Counted from the stretch's first letter, positions 16,037 to 24,208 are shown. The stretch is DNA of 25,598 nt from Alistipes sp. (GCA_017559685.1 JAFYQY010000009.1:1-25598); one strand, 5' to 3'. Notes: a model not told the origin generated them from the sequence alone. A program made the numbers and translations.

Positions 16037-16062
16037 CGTTGTTCATTGGTTTAGTAGTCCGA

Positions 16063-16536
16063 TTAGATTGAGATGTCGAGAATCTCGAACTTGATGATAC
16101 CAGCAGGTACTGAAACCTCTACAACATCGCCCTTCTTCTTACCGAGGAGAGCCTTTGCGATAGGGGTGCCAATAGCCAACTTGCCCTCACGGAGGTTAGC
16201 CTCGTTCTCCGAAACGAGAGTGTAGGTTACCTCACGCTTGTTGTTGTGGTTGAGAAGTGTTACCTTGCTCAAAATTTGCACCTTATCCTTGCTGATTTTG
16301 CTCTCGTCGATAACTCGAGAGTTGTTGAGGGTAGCCTCCAACTGTGCGATACGCATCTCGAGCAAGCCCTGCGCCTCACGAGCAGCATCGTACTCTGCAT
16401 TCTCCGACAAGTCGCCCTTGTCACGAGCCTCAGCGATAGCTGCCGCAGCTGCAGGACGCTCTACCGAACGCATATGGTCGAGCTCCTCTTTCAATTTCTT
16501 ATAGCCTTCGGCTGTAAGGTAGTTAATCTGTGCCAT
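16063..16536 (-). CDS. greA: Transcription elongation factor GreA
   Basis: 157 residues, the usual GreA length. It enters the RNA polymerase secondary channel and stimulates cleavage of backtracked transcripts. The N-terminal coiled coil (about 12-75) carries the tip GDLSENAEYDAAREAQ with acidic D42 and E45, equivalent to E. coli D41 and E44. The C-terminal FKBP-like domain includes VTYTLVSENEAN and GTPIAKALLGKKKGDVVEV. It is a single-gene unit with its own promoter about 100 nt upstream and a shared terminator. Confidence 0.96.
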   Translation of the reverse strand: MAQINYLTAEGYKKLKEELDHMRSVERPAAAAAIAEARDKGDLSENAEYDAAREAQGLLEMRIAQLEATLNNSRVIDESKISKDKVQILSKVTLLNHNNKREVTYTLVSENEANLREGKLAIGTPIAKALLGKKKGDVVEVSVPAGIIKFEILDISI

Positions 16537-16633
16537 AGTTATTGTGTGTTTTTATATTATCCCTTTTTTTAAACAACAAAAAAATAAAGAATTTCAACCC
16601 TCTTCAAGATTGAAACCCTATCGTTTTGTACTG

Positions 16634-16664
16634 CAAAGATAAGGCAAAAATTCTAATTTGCCAA
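16634..16664 (-). promoter_or_regulatory. Probable promoter of greA
   Basis: Minus-strand TATCTTTG (16634-16641) with TTG (16662-16664) 20 nt further upstream fits the Bacteroidetes consensus. It implies a leader of about 90 nt before the greA ATG, holding a weak TTTCAA/TTGAAA hairpin (16592-16615) followed by T-rich sequence; attenuation is possible but weakly supported. Confidence 0.6.
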
Positions 16665-16702
16665 CAAAATTACCAAATAGAAACCCTATTTTGCACAAAA
16701 AA

Positions 16703-18364
16703 CTAATTAGGAAGTTGCAGGAACTCTTTTTCACCTGCGACAATCTCCTCGTAGACCTCTCCGAATGGAGATGTGGACTTCACTCTGATGGTCGAGGTAG
16801 GCGAAGTGCGCTGTACTCGAAGCAGGTGCTGGCAGTTGTTGCGACCCATACGAGGCTTCTTGCGACTATGCTTGAGTGTGATGGCTGACGATGTCGCCAC
16901 AAAGAGAGGATCGGCCTGATGAATCTGTCTCACTCGCAGAGGTTTGTTATCCTCGAACACCTCCAACTTGGCGCCCTTCTCTTGTCCCCACCAATTTATA
17001 TAGAGTTGCAGGGCGAACTCGGGAGCGGCGTAGTTGATATATGTCTTCGGGTACTCACGAAGCAGATTCTGCATATCGAGATTCTCTCGGTAGTAGTGTC
17101 CCACCTTCGCCATATCGTAGACACGGAACGGCTTGTTGCTGCCCTTCTCGTCGGTGTAGCGCCACGAAATCTGCTTGCCCTTTATGTCGAATATCTCGAA
17201 TCCCGCAGGCACGCCCGCAGGGGTAATCTGCTCGTAGCCGCTGTAACCCGTCTTCCATCTGTCGCCCGAGGTTGATCCCACCTCGTGGCTTACGATGTTT
17301 GGCAACTCGTTAGCCTGGAATGTGCGACGGTCGGTCGAGCCCGCCGACACGAAGTGAACGTTCTTGAAGTTCGTGAAGCAGTTTGTCAGCGAGTCGAGGT
17401 GTTCGGGCTTGCTGAAGCGCTTCGAGATGCGGTTCTTTGAGTTCGATGTAAATGCAGTCTGGTGCATACACACCACGATAGGCTGGCTCTTATCCTTAAT
17501 CAATGCGAGGTCTTTGCGTAACCAATCAAGCTGGTCGATTGTTACAAATCGGTCGTAGTTGCGTTTGCCGACAATCTCGGTCGGATACTTACCTTTGCCC
17601 GCCTCGTTGCGGAATACGGTGTTGTCGAGCACGATGTAGTGCACATCTCCGATATTCATCGAGTAGTACTTCGGGCCACACGAGTAGACATACTGACGCT
17701 CCGCCTTGTAGTCGGTGAGTCCCGTTCCGGGTACTGCTCCGTCGTTGTCCTGGTCGCCCATAACGGTGTAGAGCATAGTAGGGTAGCGCAACGATGCAAT
17801 CAACGACACGGCATCGTCTACGTCGAACTCTCGGGAGTACCACATCGGGCAGTTGCTGATATCGCCCAAGAGGATGGTGTATACCGCTGTCGAGTCACCC
17901 GCCTCGGCTACAATTTTGCGTGCCGCAGGTACGGTATTGCGCTTGAACTGCAACAAGTCGTCGTTAGAGTTGTGCAGATAGAGGTTCGACATAAAGATTA
18001 TGCGGTGGTTGCTCTGATCTCGCTTTTTGAGGTTGAAGTCGTGCTGCTCGGCCACCTCACGCTTCTTGCGAAGGAGCGACCAGAAGCGTGGCAATATTCG
18101 CTTATTGCACTCGGGCTCATAACCCGAAGGCGTGATTACGAATACGGTGTTCTGAAACTTGTGCGAAGCGATGTTGTAGCGTCCCAACGAGTCGGTCTTA
18201 ACGATATGCACGCCGTCCGATACGGGAACATCGGCGAGTGGCTTACCCTCGCACAAAACTCGACCGAAAATGGTTATCGAATCACGCTTTGCAGGCTTGG
18301 CCTCCACGAAGAATATCGTGGTGGTAAGCATCAAAAGAAGCAATATCTTGCGAAGGCTTAACAT
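16703..18364 (-). CDS. Calcineurin-like metallophosphoesterase family protein with degenerate metal-binding site
   Basis: 553 residues. Signal peptide (cleavage near VEA, residue 22), an N-terminal beta domain (about 28-112, carboxypeptidase-regulatory-like), a calcineurin-like core (about 120-350) and a C-terminal beta domain (about 370-553). This resembles Bacteroidota phosphoesterases with MetallophosN and MetallophosC domains. In active members motif I is DxH, motif III is GNHD/E and the last is GHxH. Here the equivalents are N127-x-Y129 in MSNLYLH, GDQD (203-206) and G342-S-T-D345; GD (167-168) and H301 in CMHQ remain. Most metal ligands are therefore replaced and the protein is probably not a standard phosphoesterase. 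The reading frame is intact, so it is a pseudoenzyme candidate, not a pseudogene. Last gene of a four-gene operon, 4 bp behind rsmG. Confidence 0.82.
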   Translation of the reverse strand: MLSLRKILLLLMLTTTIFFVEAKPAKRDSITIFGRVLCEGKPLADVPVSDGVHIVKTDSLGRYNIASHKFQNTVFVITPSGYEPECNKRILPRFWSLLRKKREVAEQHDFNLKKRDQSNHRIIFMSNLYLHNSNDDLLQFKRNTVPAARKIVAEAGDSTAVYTILLGDISNCPMWYSREFDVDDAVSLIASLRYPTMLYTVMGDQDNDGAVPGTGLTDYKAERQYVYSCGPKYYSMNIGDVHYIVLDNTVFRNEAGKGKYPTEIVGKRNYDRFVTIDQLDWLRKDLALIKDKSQPIVVCMHQTAFTSNSKNRISKRFSKPEHLDSLTNCFTNFKNVHFVSAGSTDRRTFQANELPNIVSHEVGSTSGDRWKTGYSGYEQITPAGVPAGFEIFDIKGKQISWRYTDEKGSNKPFRVYDMAKVGHYYRENLDMQNLLREYPKTYINYAAPEFALQLYINWWGQEKGAKLEVFEDNKPLRVRQIHQADPLFVATSSAITLKHSRKKPRMGRNNCQHLLRVQRTSPTSTIRVKSTSPFGEVYEEIVAGEKEFLQLPN

Positions 18365-18368
18365 ATTG

Positions 18369-18998
18369 TTACTCTGCTGAATAGACTACTTGCTTTGTCT
18401 CGAAGAACTCCTCCTCGAAGAGCTCTGAAATGTAGTTGCGCTCCCACTTGCGACGGCTCGCCTTGAGCTCTTCGGTGAGGTCGCCACCTTTGAGGTAGAG
18501 AATGCCGTTTGGCAAGGTGCCTTTCTGCCCCTTGCGCACCATTCCCTTAACCCAACCCACGAAGGTTGGCATATCGGTTACGGCTCGAGATACGATGTAG
18601 TCGAACTTCTCCTTCAACTGCTCGACACGACCATTTACGGTGTGGATATTTTTGATACCAACAGCCTCGCAAACGCCCTCCACAACACGAATCTTCTTGC
18701 CGATAGAGTCGCAGGCGGTGAAGCGTACGTTTGGGAACATTATGGCGAGTGGCACCGATGGGAAACCGCCACCGCAACCTACGTCGAGAACGTGTGCGCC
18801 ATCCTCGAATTGGCACACCTTGGCTATGGCCAACGAGTGGAGAATATGGTGCAGATAGATGTGCTCCATATCTTTGCGAGAGATGACGTTTATCTTCGAG
18901 TTCCACTCCGCATAGACCTCGCCAAGACGAGCAAACTGCTCACGTTGTTCGGCCGAAAGGTTGTCGAAATACTTTTCGATAAGTGCTACACTGTCCAT
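18369..18998 (-). CDS. rsmG: 16S rRNA (guanine-527-N7) methyltransferase
   Basis: 209 residues, normal for RsmG/GidB. It methylates N7 of G527 in 16S rRNA with S-adenosylmethionine; loss gives low-level streptomycin resistance in several bacteria. The Rossmann methyltransferase motif DVGCGGGFPSVPLAI is at about residues 71-85, preceded by the family start NVISRKDMEHIYLHHILHSL. VSRAVTDMPTFVGWV is also typical. It starts 2 bp after the sigma factor gene and ends 4 bp before the metallophosphoesterase-like gene, so translation of the three is probably coupled. Confidence 0.95.
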   Translation of the reverse strand: MDSVALIEKYFDNLSAEQREQFARLGEVYAEWNSKINVISRKDMEHIYLHHILHSLAIAKVCQFEDGAHVLDVGCGGGFPSVPLAIMFPNVRFTACDSIGKKIRVVEGVCEAVGIKNIHTVNGRVEQLKEKFDYIVSRAVTDMPTFVGWVKGMVRKGQKGTLPNGILYLKGGDLTEELKASRRKWERNYISELFEEEFFETKQVVYSAE

Positions 18999-19000
18999 AG

Positions 19001-19573
19001 TTAGTTGTTGTTGGTTATCAACTTACACATCATATTTCGTACTCGGAAGATACGAGTTTTGACCGTTCCGAGTTTCATATCGAGTTTCTCGGCTATCTCC
19101 TCGTAGCTGTACTCGTCGAGGAAGCGCAACTCAAAGAGTTGGCGGTAGTCCTCGGGTAACATCGAGATATATCGCTCAATCTGCGCTCGTTGTTGGGCGT
19201 TGATGATATAATCTTCGGGTGTTGGCGATGAGGATTGTGCCGTGTTGTCGATCTCGGGCGAGATGTTCTGCGGGTTGAGCGCATTGCTCTTGCGTAGACG
19301 GCTGAAATCGACAAAGGTGTTGCGTGCGATGGTGTATATCCACGCTCCGAAGTCGTACTTCGGATTGTAGAGTCCGATCTTGAGGTACGCCTTCATAAAG
19401 GCCTCCTGCATAACGTCGTTGATATCGTCGGTGTTGGCAGTATACTTCTGCAACATTGTATAGATCGAGTCGCTGTGGCGTGCAAAGAGCACATCGAAGG
19501 CGACACTATCCCCCTCGGTGACCATCTTTGCCAAAGTGCAATCGTCGTGTTGATCGTAGTTGTTTGCTACCAT
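19001..19573 (-). CDS. ECF-type RNA polymerase sigma factor
   Basis: 190 residues. Region sigma-2 covers about 23-95: LFARHSDSIYTMLQKYT, DDINDVMQEAFMKAYLK and the -10 reading FGAWIYTIARNTFVDFSR. A linker of about 40 residues rich in S, N and P is followed by region sigma-4 (about 133-187): LPEDYRQLFELRFLDEYSYEEIAEKLDMKLGTVKTRI in two helices and a helix-turn-helix. No sigma-1.1 or sigma-3. No anti-sigma gene is adjacent, unlike the FecI/FecR pairs common in this phylum. Its start overlaps the glycosyltransferase stop by 7 bp, and rsmG follows 2 bp after it, so this sigma gene is tied to an operon of household and envelope genes. Confidence 0.92.
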   Translation of the reverse strand: MVANNYDQHDDCTLAKMVTEGDSVAFDVLFARHSDSIYTMLQKYTANTDDINDVMQEAFMKAYLKIGLYNPKYDFGAWIYTIARNTFVDFSRLRKSNALNPQNISPEIDNTAQSSSPTPEDYIINAQQRAQIERYISMLPEDYRQLFELRFLDEYSYEEIAEKLDMKLGTVKTRIFRVRNMMCKLITNNN

Positions 19574-20742
19574 TTTAAGCCCAGCGGTTTTTTGTGATAT
19601 CTGCGTGACGATATGTTTATTGAGAGTCGAAGCAATGGCTCGATCACATCGTAGATGAAGTGCATAGCCACGAGACCACCCTCGCCAAGTCGGCGGGCGT
19701 TGCGGGTTACGACAAAGAGCACCATAAAGTAGCGCACAAGTGCCAATATCAGAGCCGTGATTTTGAACTCATAAGGCAGGAGAATTAAGCCTGCAACTAT
19801 AGCCACAAAGAAGAGAGTCCTAAAGAAGAGCTCTGCGAAGCTCGACGCTGTAGCCCACTTAGGGTAGAAGCGATGAGTTGTGTTGAGCAACTTGGTGTTG
19901 TTCCACCACCAGCTCCAACCGCCCCATACACGCTCCGAAGTTGTAGCACGAGGGGTGAGCACCACGCTCACATTCTCGGGTGTGGCAATCTGCTGAACGA
20001 AGAGGTCGTTCTCGCCCACATTCATACCGAGCTGGCAGAATCCTCGCACCTCGAAATAGAGGCTCTTCTTGAAGCCCAAGGCGCTGCGGGATGCCGAGTA
20101 GGTGCGACGACGAATAGCCGAAGCTATCCACGCCACCGAGCAGTTGAACTGATACTCTCGGAAAATGAAGCTGAGGAAACCGCTTTGGCGCTGAACACTG
20201 CTATAGCCCAAAACGATATCGCCATAGAGGAATCCCTTGGCGAGGAGCGAAAGCCAACGATCCGACGAAGGTGTTGCATCCGACGTGGTTGTGATGACGA
20301 AGTCGTGCTTTGCGCTCTTGATACCTACGTTGAGTGCAGTTTTTGTAGTGATAGGGTATTGTGGCGAGTAGGCAATCTGCACAGGCGAGAGGTTGGGGTA
20401 GAGCCTCTGCAACGACTTTACGTCGGTGTAGAAATCGCCGTTGTTACCCACATAGACCAATACAACCTCGAACTTCTCATAGTCTTGAGTCAGGAGTGTC
20501 GGGAGTGTATGGTCGAGATAGTTGTAGTCCTCGGCAAAGAGCGGAACGATAACCGAAATTGCTGGCTCCTCCTCTCGAATTTTCTTTTTGTTCATCAGTC
20601 GGAACGAGGCAACTCGGCCGTAGAGTCCGAAATAGAGTGCAATTTGCAGTATGAACAGCACAATAATAACACCCCCTAAAATTAGGTCTAACGAGGTGTA
20701 ATTCATTGAGAAACTGTAGATTATGCTATATATCTTCTCCAT
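19567..20742 (-). CDS. Membrane-bound family 2 glycosyltransferase
   Basis: 391 residues. One N-terminal membrane segment (about 18-42), a GT2 catalytic domain (about 60-290) and two or three C-terminal membrane segments (about 305-370). GT2 signs are AISVIVPLFAEDYNYLDHTLPTLLTQ near the start, VVLVYVGNN, the ITTTSDA segment (in place of a full DxD), and GENDLFVQQIA as the ED-type catalytic motif. It should add a sugar to an envelope glycan or lipid from a nucleotide sugar in the cytoplasm; donor and acceptor are unknown. The first ATG at 20742 leaves a leader of about 25 nt after the -7 box at 20772-20779; the ATG at 20706 is an alternative. First gene of the operon with sigma, rsmG and the phosphoesterase-like gene. 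Confidence 0.86.
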   Translation of the reverse strand: MEKIYSIIYSFSMNYTSLDLILGGVIIVLFILQIALYFGLYGRVASFRLMNKKKIREEEPAISVIVPLFAEDYNYLDHTLPTLLTQDYEKFEVVLVYVGNNGDFYTDVKSLQRLYPNLSPVQIAYSPQYPITTKTALNVGIKSAKHDFVITTTSDATPSSDRWLSLLAKGFLYGDIVLGYSSVQRQSGFLSFIFREYQFNCSVAWIASAIRRRTYSASRSALGFKKSLYFEVRGFCQLGMNVGENDLFVQQIATPENVSVVLTPRATTSERVWGGWSWWWNNTKLLNTTHRFYPKWATASSFAELFFRTLFFVAIVAGLILLPYEFKITALILALVRYFMVLFVVTRNARRLGEGGLVAMHFIYDVIEPLLRLSINISSRRYHKKPLGLKW

Positions 20743-20771
20743 TTGTCGGGATTGAGTCTTTAATTATTTTG

Positions 20772-20779
20772 CAAACTTA
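20772..20779 (-). promoter_or_regulatory. -7 promoter element for the glycosyltransferase-sigma-rsmG operon
   Basis: Minus-strand TAAGTTTG fits TAnnTTTG. It lies 30 nt upstream of the glycosyltransferase ATG and nearly back to back with the tgt element at 20802-20809. No -33 match. Confidence 0.5.
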
Positions 20780-20801
20780 CGCAAAATTTCGTGAAAATTA
20801 G

Positions 20802-20809
20802 TAATTTTG
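20802..20809 (+). promoter_or_regulatory. -7 promoter element for tgt
   Basis: TAATTTTG fits TAnnTTTG and ends only 9 nt before the ATG at 20819, so the transcript would have a leader of a few bases at most. No -33 match. The TTG that could extend the tgt frame (20807) lies inside this box. Confidence 0.55.
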
Positions 20810-20818
20810 CACAAGATT

Positions 20819-21949
20819 ATGAAGTTTACACTACAATATAAGGATACGGCAACTAATGCACGTGCGTGCGAGATAGTTACTGACCACGGCGTAATACAGA
20901 CTCCGATCTTTATGCCTGTGGGTACTGCGGCTGCGATGAAGGGCATCTTTCATCGTGATGTTCGTGATGAGGCGAAGGCGCAAATTATCTTGGCAAACAC
21001 CTATCATCTCTACCTCCGTCCCGGAATGAAAATCTTGGAGGAGGCGGGCGGTGTTCATCGCTTTTCGAGCTGGGATAAGCCTATGCTTACCGATAGTGGT
21101 GGTTTCCAGGTCTTTTCTCTTGCAGGATGTCGCAAGTTGAAGGAGGAGGGTTGTCACTTTCAGTCGCATATCGACGGCTCACGCCACCTCTTTACGCCCG
21201 AGAGCGTAATCGATACTGAGCGTACTATTGGCGCCGATATTATGATGGCCTTCGACGAGTGTCCCCCAGGCGATGCTCCGAAGGAGTATGCCGCAAAGTC
21301 TTTGGCCTTGACCGAGCGCTGGTTGGATCGTTGTTTCAATCAATACCACAAGACGCAGCCAAAGTATGGCCACTATCAGTCGTTGTTCCCTATCGTGCAG
21401 GGATGTGGCTACCCCGACCTTCGTGCAAAGGCGGCTGAGAATGTGTTGCAGTACAACGCCGACGGCTATGCTATCGGCGGTTTGGCTGTGGGCGAGCCTA
21501 CCGAGGTTATGTATGCGATGATTGAGGTCGTGAACGCCGTATTGCCACAGGATAAGCCACGCTACTTGATGGGTGTAGGTACGCCGATAAATATCTTGGA
21601 GGGTATTGCTCGAGGTGTCGATATGTTCGACTGCGTGATGCCTACCCGCAATGGCCGAAATGGTCAGCTCTTTACGAGCGAGGGTGTTATCAACATCCGC
21701 AACAAGAAGTGGGAGAACGACTTCTCGCCAATCGACCCGAATGGTCCGACCTTCGTAGATCATCAATACTCGAAGGCCTATTTGCACCACCTTGTGGTAT
21801 GTGGCGAGATGTTGGCAGCACAGATTGCGTCGTTGCACAATACGGGCTTCTACTTGTGGCTCGTGGGCGAGGCTCGCAAGCACATTATCGCTGGCGACTT
21901 CGCTTCGTGGAAGGAGATGATGGTTGAGAAGCTTGGACGAAGACTCTAA
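20819..21949 (+). CDS. tgt: tRNA-guanine transglycosylase (queuine), lacking zinc cysteines
   Basis: 376 residues. It exchanges guanine at position 34 of GUN tRNAs for preQ1 in queuosine synthesis. The TIM-barrel core is intact: TDSGGFQVFSL (D92, general base), GGLAVGE and MFDCVMPTRNGRNG (D271, nucleophile). The zinc site is altered: after SPIDPNG the canonical C-x-C-x2-C positions are G309, T311 and D314, while the final histidine in SLHN remains. From memory this loss also occurs in other Bacteroidota Tgt proteins. The ATG at 20819 is chosen over a TTG at 20807 that sits in the promoter. The neighbour downstream is the LptF/LptG-type permease, a pairing often seen in this phylum. Confidence 0.95.
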   Translation: MKFTLQYKDTATNARACEIVTDHGVIQTPIFMPVGTAAAMKGIFHRDVRDEAKAQIILANTYHLYLRPGMKILEEAGGVHRFSSWDKPMLTDSGGFQVFSLAGCRKLKEEGCHFQSHIDGSRHLFTPESVIDTERTIGADIMMAFDECPPGDAPKEYAAKSLALTERWLDRCFNQYHKTQPKYGHYQSLFPIVQGCGYPDLRAKAAENVLQYNADGYAIGGLAVGEPTEVMYAMIEVVNAVLPQDKPRYLMGVGTPINILEGIARGVDMFDCVMPTRNGRNGQLFTSEGVINIRNKKWENDFSPIDPNGPTFVDHQYSKAYLHHLVVCGEMLAAQIASLHNTGFYLWLVGEARKHIIAGDFASWKEMMVEKLGRRL

Positions 21950-21987
21950 AACATCAGGGTCGTTATAGGCGTTAGGGTATTAGAGGG

Positions 21988-21995
21988 TAATTTTG
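21988..21995 (+). promoter_or_regulatory. -7 promoter element for the LptF/LptG permease
   Basis: TAATTTTG, the same octamer as before tgt and again followed by CA, ends 10 nt before the ATG at 22006. It implies a very short leader. No -33 match, so promoter strength is uncertain. Confidence 0.45.
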
Positions 21996-22005
21996 CATTT
22001 GATTT

Positions 22006-23136
22006 ATGATGGAGCCGCAATATAAGACAGGTTTGAATTGGTGGCCGGGGCTTAAAATCCTCGACCGCTACATCATTCGTAAGTTCGTCGGAACCTATCT
22101 CTTCTCTATTGCGATGATTGTGATTGTGGTGGTGGTATTCGACTATGTCGAGAAGATTGATGACTTCGCCACTAACCACGCACCTATCGATGCGATTGTG
22201 GACTACTACTTGAACTTCGTTCCTTTCTTCGTAAATCAGTTTAGTGCGCTCTTTACCTTTGTCGCCTGTATATTCTTTACCTCGAAGTTGGCACACCGAA
22301 CAGAGATTGTGGCAATGCTCTCGGGTGGTATGAGTTTCCGCCGATTGATGTGGCCATACTTTATTGGAGCGTTGGTTATTACTGCAATATCGCTCTCGTT
22401 GAGTTTGTGGATAATCCCTGTCTCACAGCGTACCTGCGTAAGTTTCGAGGAGACGTACATCACTCGTAACAAGAATCGAAGTGTTCGCTACGACCGCCAT
22501 ATCTATCGCCAGATTGAGCCAGGAACATTCCTCTATATCCGAGGCTTCAGCAACAACTCGAAGCAGGCGTCGTTTATGGCTATCGAGAAATACGAGGGTG
22601 GCTCCGTGCGAGAGTCCTTGGACGCCTCGGAGGTTAAGTTTGACGAGGCTGCTAAGCGATGGACTGCACAGCGCTATATCAAGCGATCATTCGACGAGAA
22701 TGGCGTGGAGACCTTCTCGCAACATCGTAACCTCGATACTCTCCTGAATATCGACATCAACGAGTTGGGTAATATGCAGTCGATGGTCAAGACTATGAAG
22801 ATTGGCGAGTTGAATGCCTTTATCGACCAACAGAAGGCCAAGGGTTCCGATATGATTCGCCACTTCGAGGTTGAGCACCACACTCGCTACTCCTATCCGC
22901 TCGGAACATTTATTTTGACACTTATTGGTGTGTCGCTCTCGTCACGAAAGTTGCGAGGCGGTACAGGCTTGCATATCGGTATCGGCATCGTGTTGTGCTT
23001 CTCCTACATCTTGCTCACTCGAATCTTCGAGGTGTTTGCACGAGGAGGCTCACTCCCTTCGATGCTTGCTGTATGGTTGCCGAATATACTCTATACGATA
23101 ATTGCGATCTATCTCTATCGCAAAGCACCGAAATAG
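22006..23136 (+). CDS. LptF/LptG family lipopolysaccharide export permease
   Basis: 376 residues. Plan of the YjgP/YjgQ family: three N-terminal membrane helices (about 27-47, 70-95 and 115-140), a large periplasmic beta-jellyroll-like domain (about 150-300) and three C-terminal helices (about 303-372). The start KILDRYIIRKFVGTYLFS and the following MLSGGMSFRRLMWPY with the coupling-helix region are characteristic. Two such subunits with LptB form the ABC transporter that pulls lipopolysaccharide from the inner membrane. LptF and LptG cannot be told apart here; the position after tgt and length fit LptG-like annotation. ATG codons at 22006 and 22009 are adjacent. mqnE starts 1 bp after its stop. 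Confidence 0.9.
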   Translation: MMEPQYKTGLNWWPGLKILDRYIIRKFVGTYLFSIAMIVIVVVVFDYVEKIDDFATNHAPIDAIVDYYLNFVPFFVNQFSALFTFVACIFFTSKLAHRTEIVAMLSGGMSFRRLMWPYFIGALVITAISLSLSLWIIPVSQRTCVSFEETYITRNKNRSVRYDRHIYRQIEPGTFLYIRGFSNNSKQASFMAIEKYEGGSVRESLDASEVKFDEAAKRWTAQRYIKRSFDENGVETFSQHRNLDTLLNIDINELGNMQSMVKTMKIGELNAFIDQQKAKGSDMIRHFEVEHHTRYSYPLGTFILTLIGVSLSSRKLRGGTGLHIGIGIVLCFSYILLTRIFEVFARGGSLPSMLAVWLPNILYTIIAIYLYRKAPK

Positions 23137-23137
23137 T

Positions 23138-24208
23138 ATGAATGTAGAGGTTGTTGCCGAGAAGTTGTTGCGTGGCGAGCGTATCGATGCCTGCGAGGCC
23201 AAGCTCCTGTGGGAGAAGGCTCCGCTGTGGCAGTTGGCGCAGTTGGCTACCACCGTCAAGGAGCGCAAGAGTGGCGATAAGGTCTTCTACAATAAGAATT
23301 TCCACCTCGAGCCTACAAATATCTGTCTCTTCGAGTGTCGTTTCTGTTCGTATCGTCGTCGTAAGGGCGAGGCGGGTGCGTGGGACTACTCGATGGAGGA
23401 GGTGCTGGCGCAGGTTGCATCTCGCAAGGCGAGTGGCGCTACCGAGGTACATATCGTGGGTGGTGTACATCCCGACCGTGATATCTACTACTACGCCGAG
23501 ATGATTCGCCGAGTTAAGGAGATTATGCCGTCGGTCTGCGTCAAGGCGTTTACGGCGGTGGAGTTGCACTATATGATTCGCAAGGCGGGTTTGACCATCG
23601 AGGCGGGATTGCAACTACTCAAAGAGGCGGGTATGGAGTCTATTCCTGGTGGTGGAGCCGAGATTTTCGATGAGAAGATTCGTGCCGAGATTTGCCCTGG
23701 CAAGTGCTCGTCGGCCGAGTGGCTCGAGATGCACGAGAAGGCGCACAACTTGGGCTTCGACTCGAACGCTACGATGCTCTATGGTCATATCGAGAGTATC
23801 GACCACCGCATCGACCACCTGCTTCGTCTGCGTGAGTTGCAGGATAGAACAGGGGGCTTCAATGCCTTTATTCCGTTGAAATTCCGCAGCGCTAATAACG
23901 GCTTGGAGTCGTTGGGCGAGACTTCGGTGGTGGATGATATGCGCACGTTGGCTATGAGCCGACTTATTTTGGATAATGTGCCCCACATCAAGGCCTATTG
24001 GGTGATGTATGGCAAGGAGAGTGCCGAGATGGCGCTGTCGTTCGGAGCTGACGATATCGACGGCACAATCGAGGACTCGACCAAGATATACTCGATGGCG
24101 GGAGCGTCGGATGAACGACCTCGTTTGACCATCGCCGAGATTGAGAGAATGTGTCAGGCTGCAGGCTACAGAGCCATCGAGCGAGACACACACTATAACG
24201 AGATTTAG
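23138..24208 (+). CDS. mqnE: Aminodeoxyfutalosine synthase (radical SAM)
   Basis: 356 residues. It joins chorismate-derived enolpyruvyl benzoate and S-adenosylmethionine to make aminofutalosine, an early step of the futalosine menaquinone route. The [4Fe-4S] radical SAM motif is C63-x3-C67-x2-C70 in NICLFECRFCSYRR. Family marks are EVHIVGGVHPD, VKAFTAVELHYM, GMESIPGGGAEIF, SNATMLYGHIES and LRELQDRTGGFNAFIPL, which favour MqnE over the related MqnC. The start at 23138 is an ATG 1 bp after the lptG-type stop; an upstream TTG would overlap that gene. It shows that this organism does not rely only on the classic Men pathway. Confidence 0.93.
   Translation: MNVEVVAEKLLRGERIDACEAKLLWEKAPLWQLAQLATTVKERKSGDKVFYNKNFHLEPTNICLFECRFCSYRRRKGEAGAWDYSMEEVLAQVASRKASGATEVHIVGGVHPDRDIYYYAEMIRRVKEIMPSVCVKAFTAVELHYMIRKAGLTIEAGLQLLKEAGMESIPGGGAEIFDEKIRAEICPGKCSSAEWLEMHEKAHNLGFDSNATMLYGHIESIDHRIDHLLRLRELQDRTGGFNAFIPLKFRSANNGLESLGETSVVDDMRTLAMSRLILDNVPHIKAYWVMYGKESAEMALSFGADDIDGTIEDSTKIYSMAGASDERPRLTIAEIERMCQAAGYRAIERDTHYNEI

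Noticed and set aside
16537..16633. Riboswitch or attenuator in the greA leader
   Set aside because: Only a six-base stem with a 12-nt loop before T-rich sequence; too weak, and no known riboswitch motif is visible.
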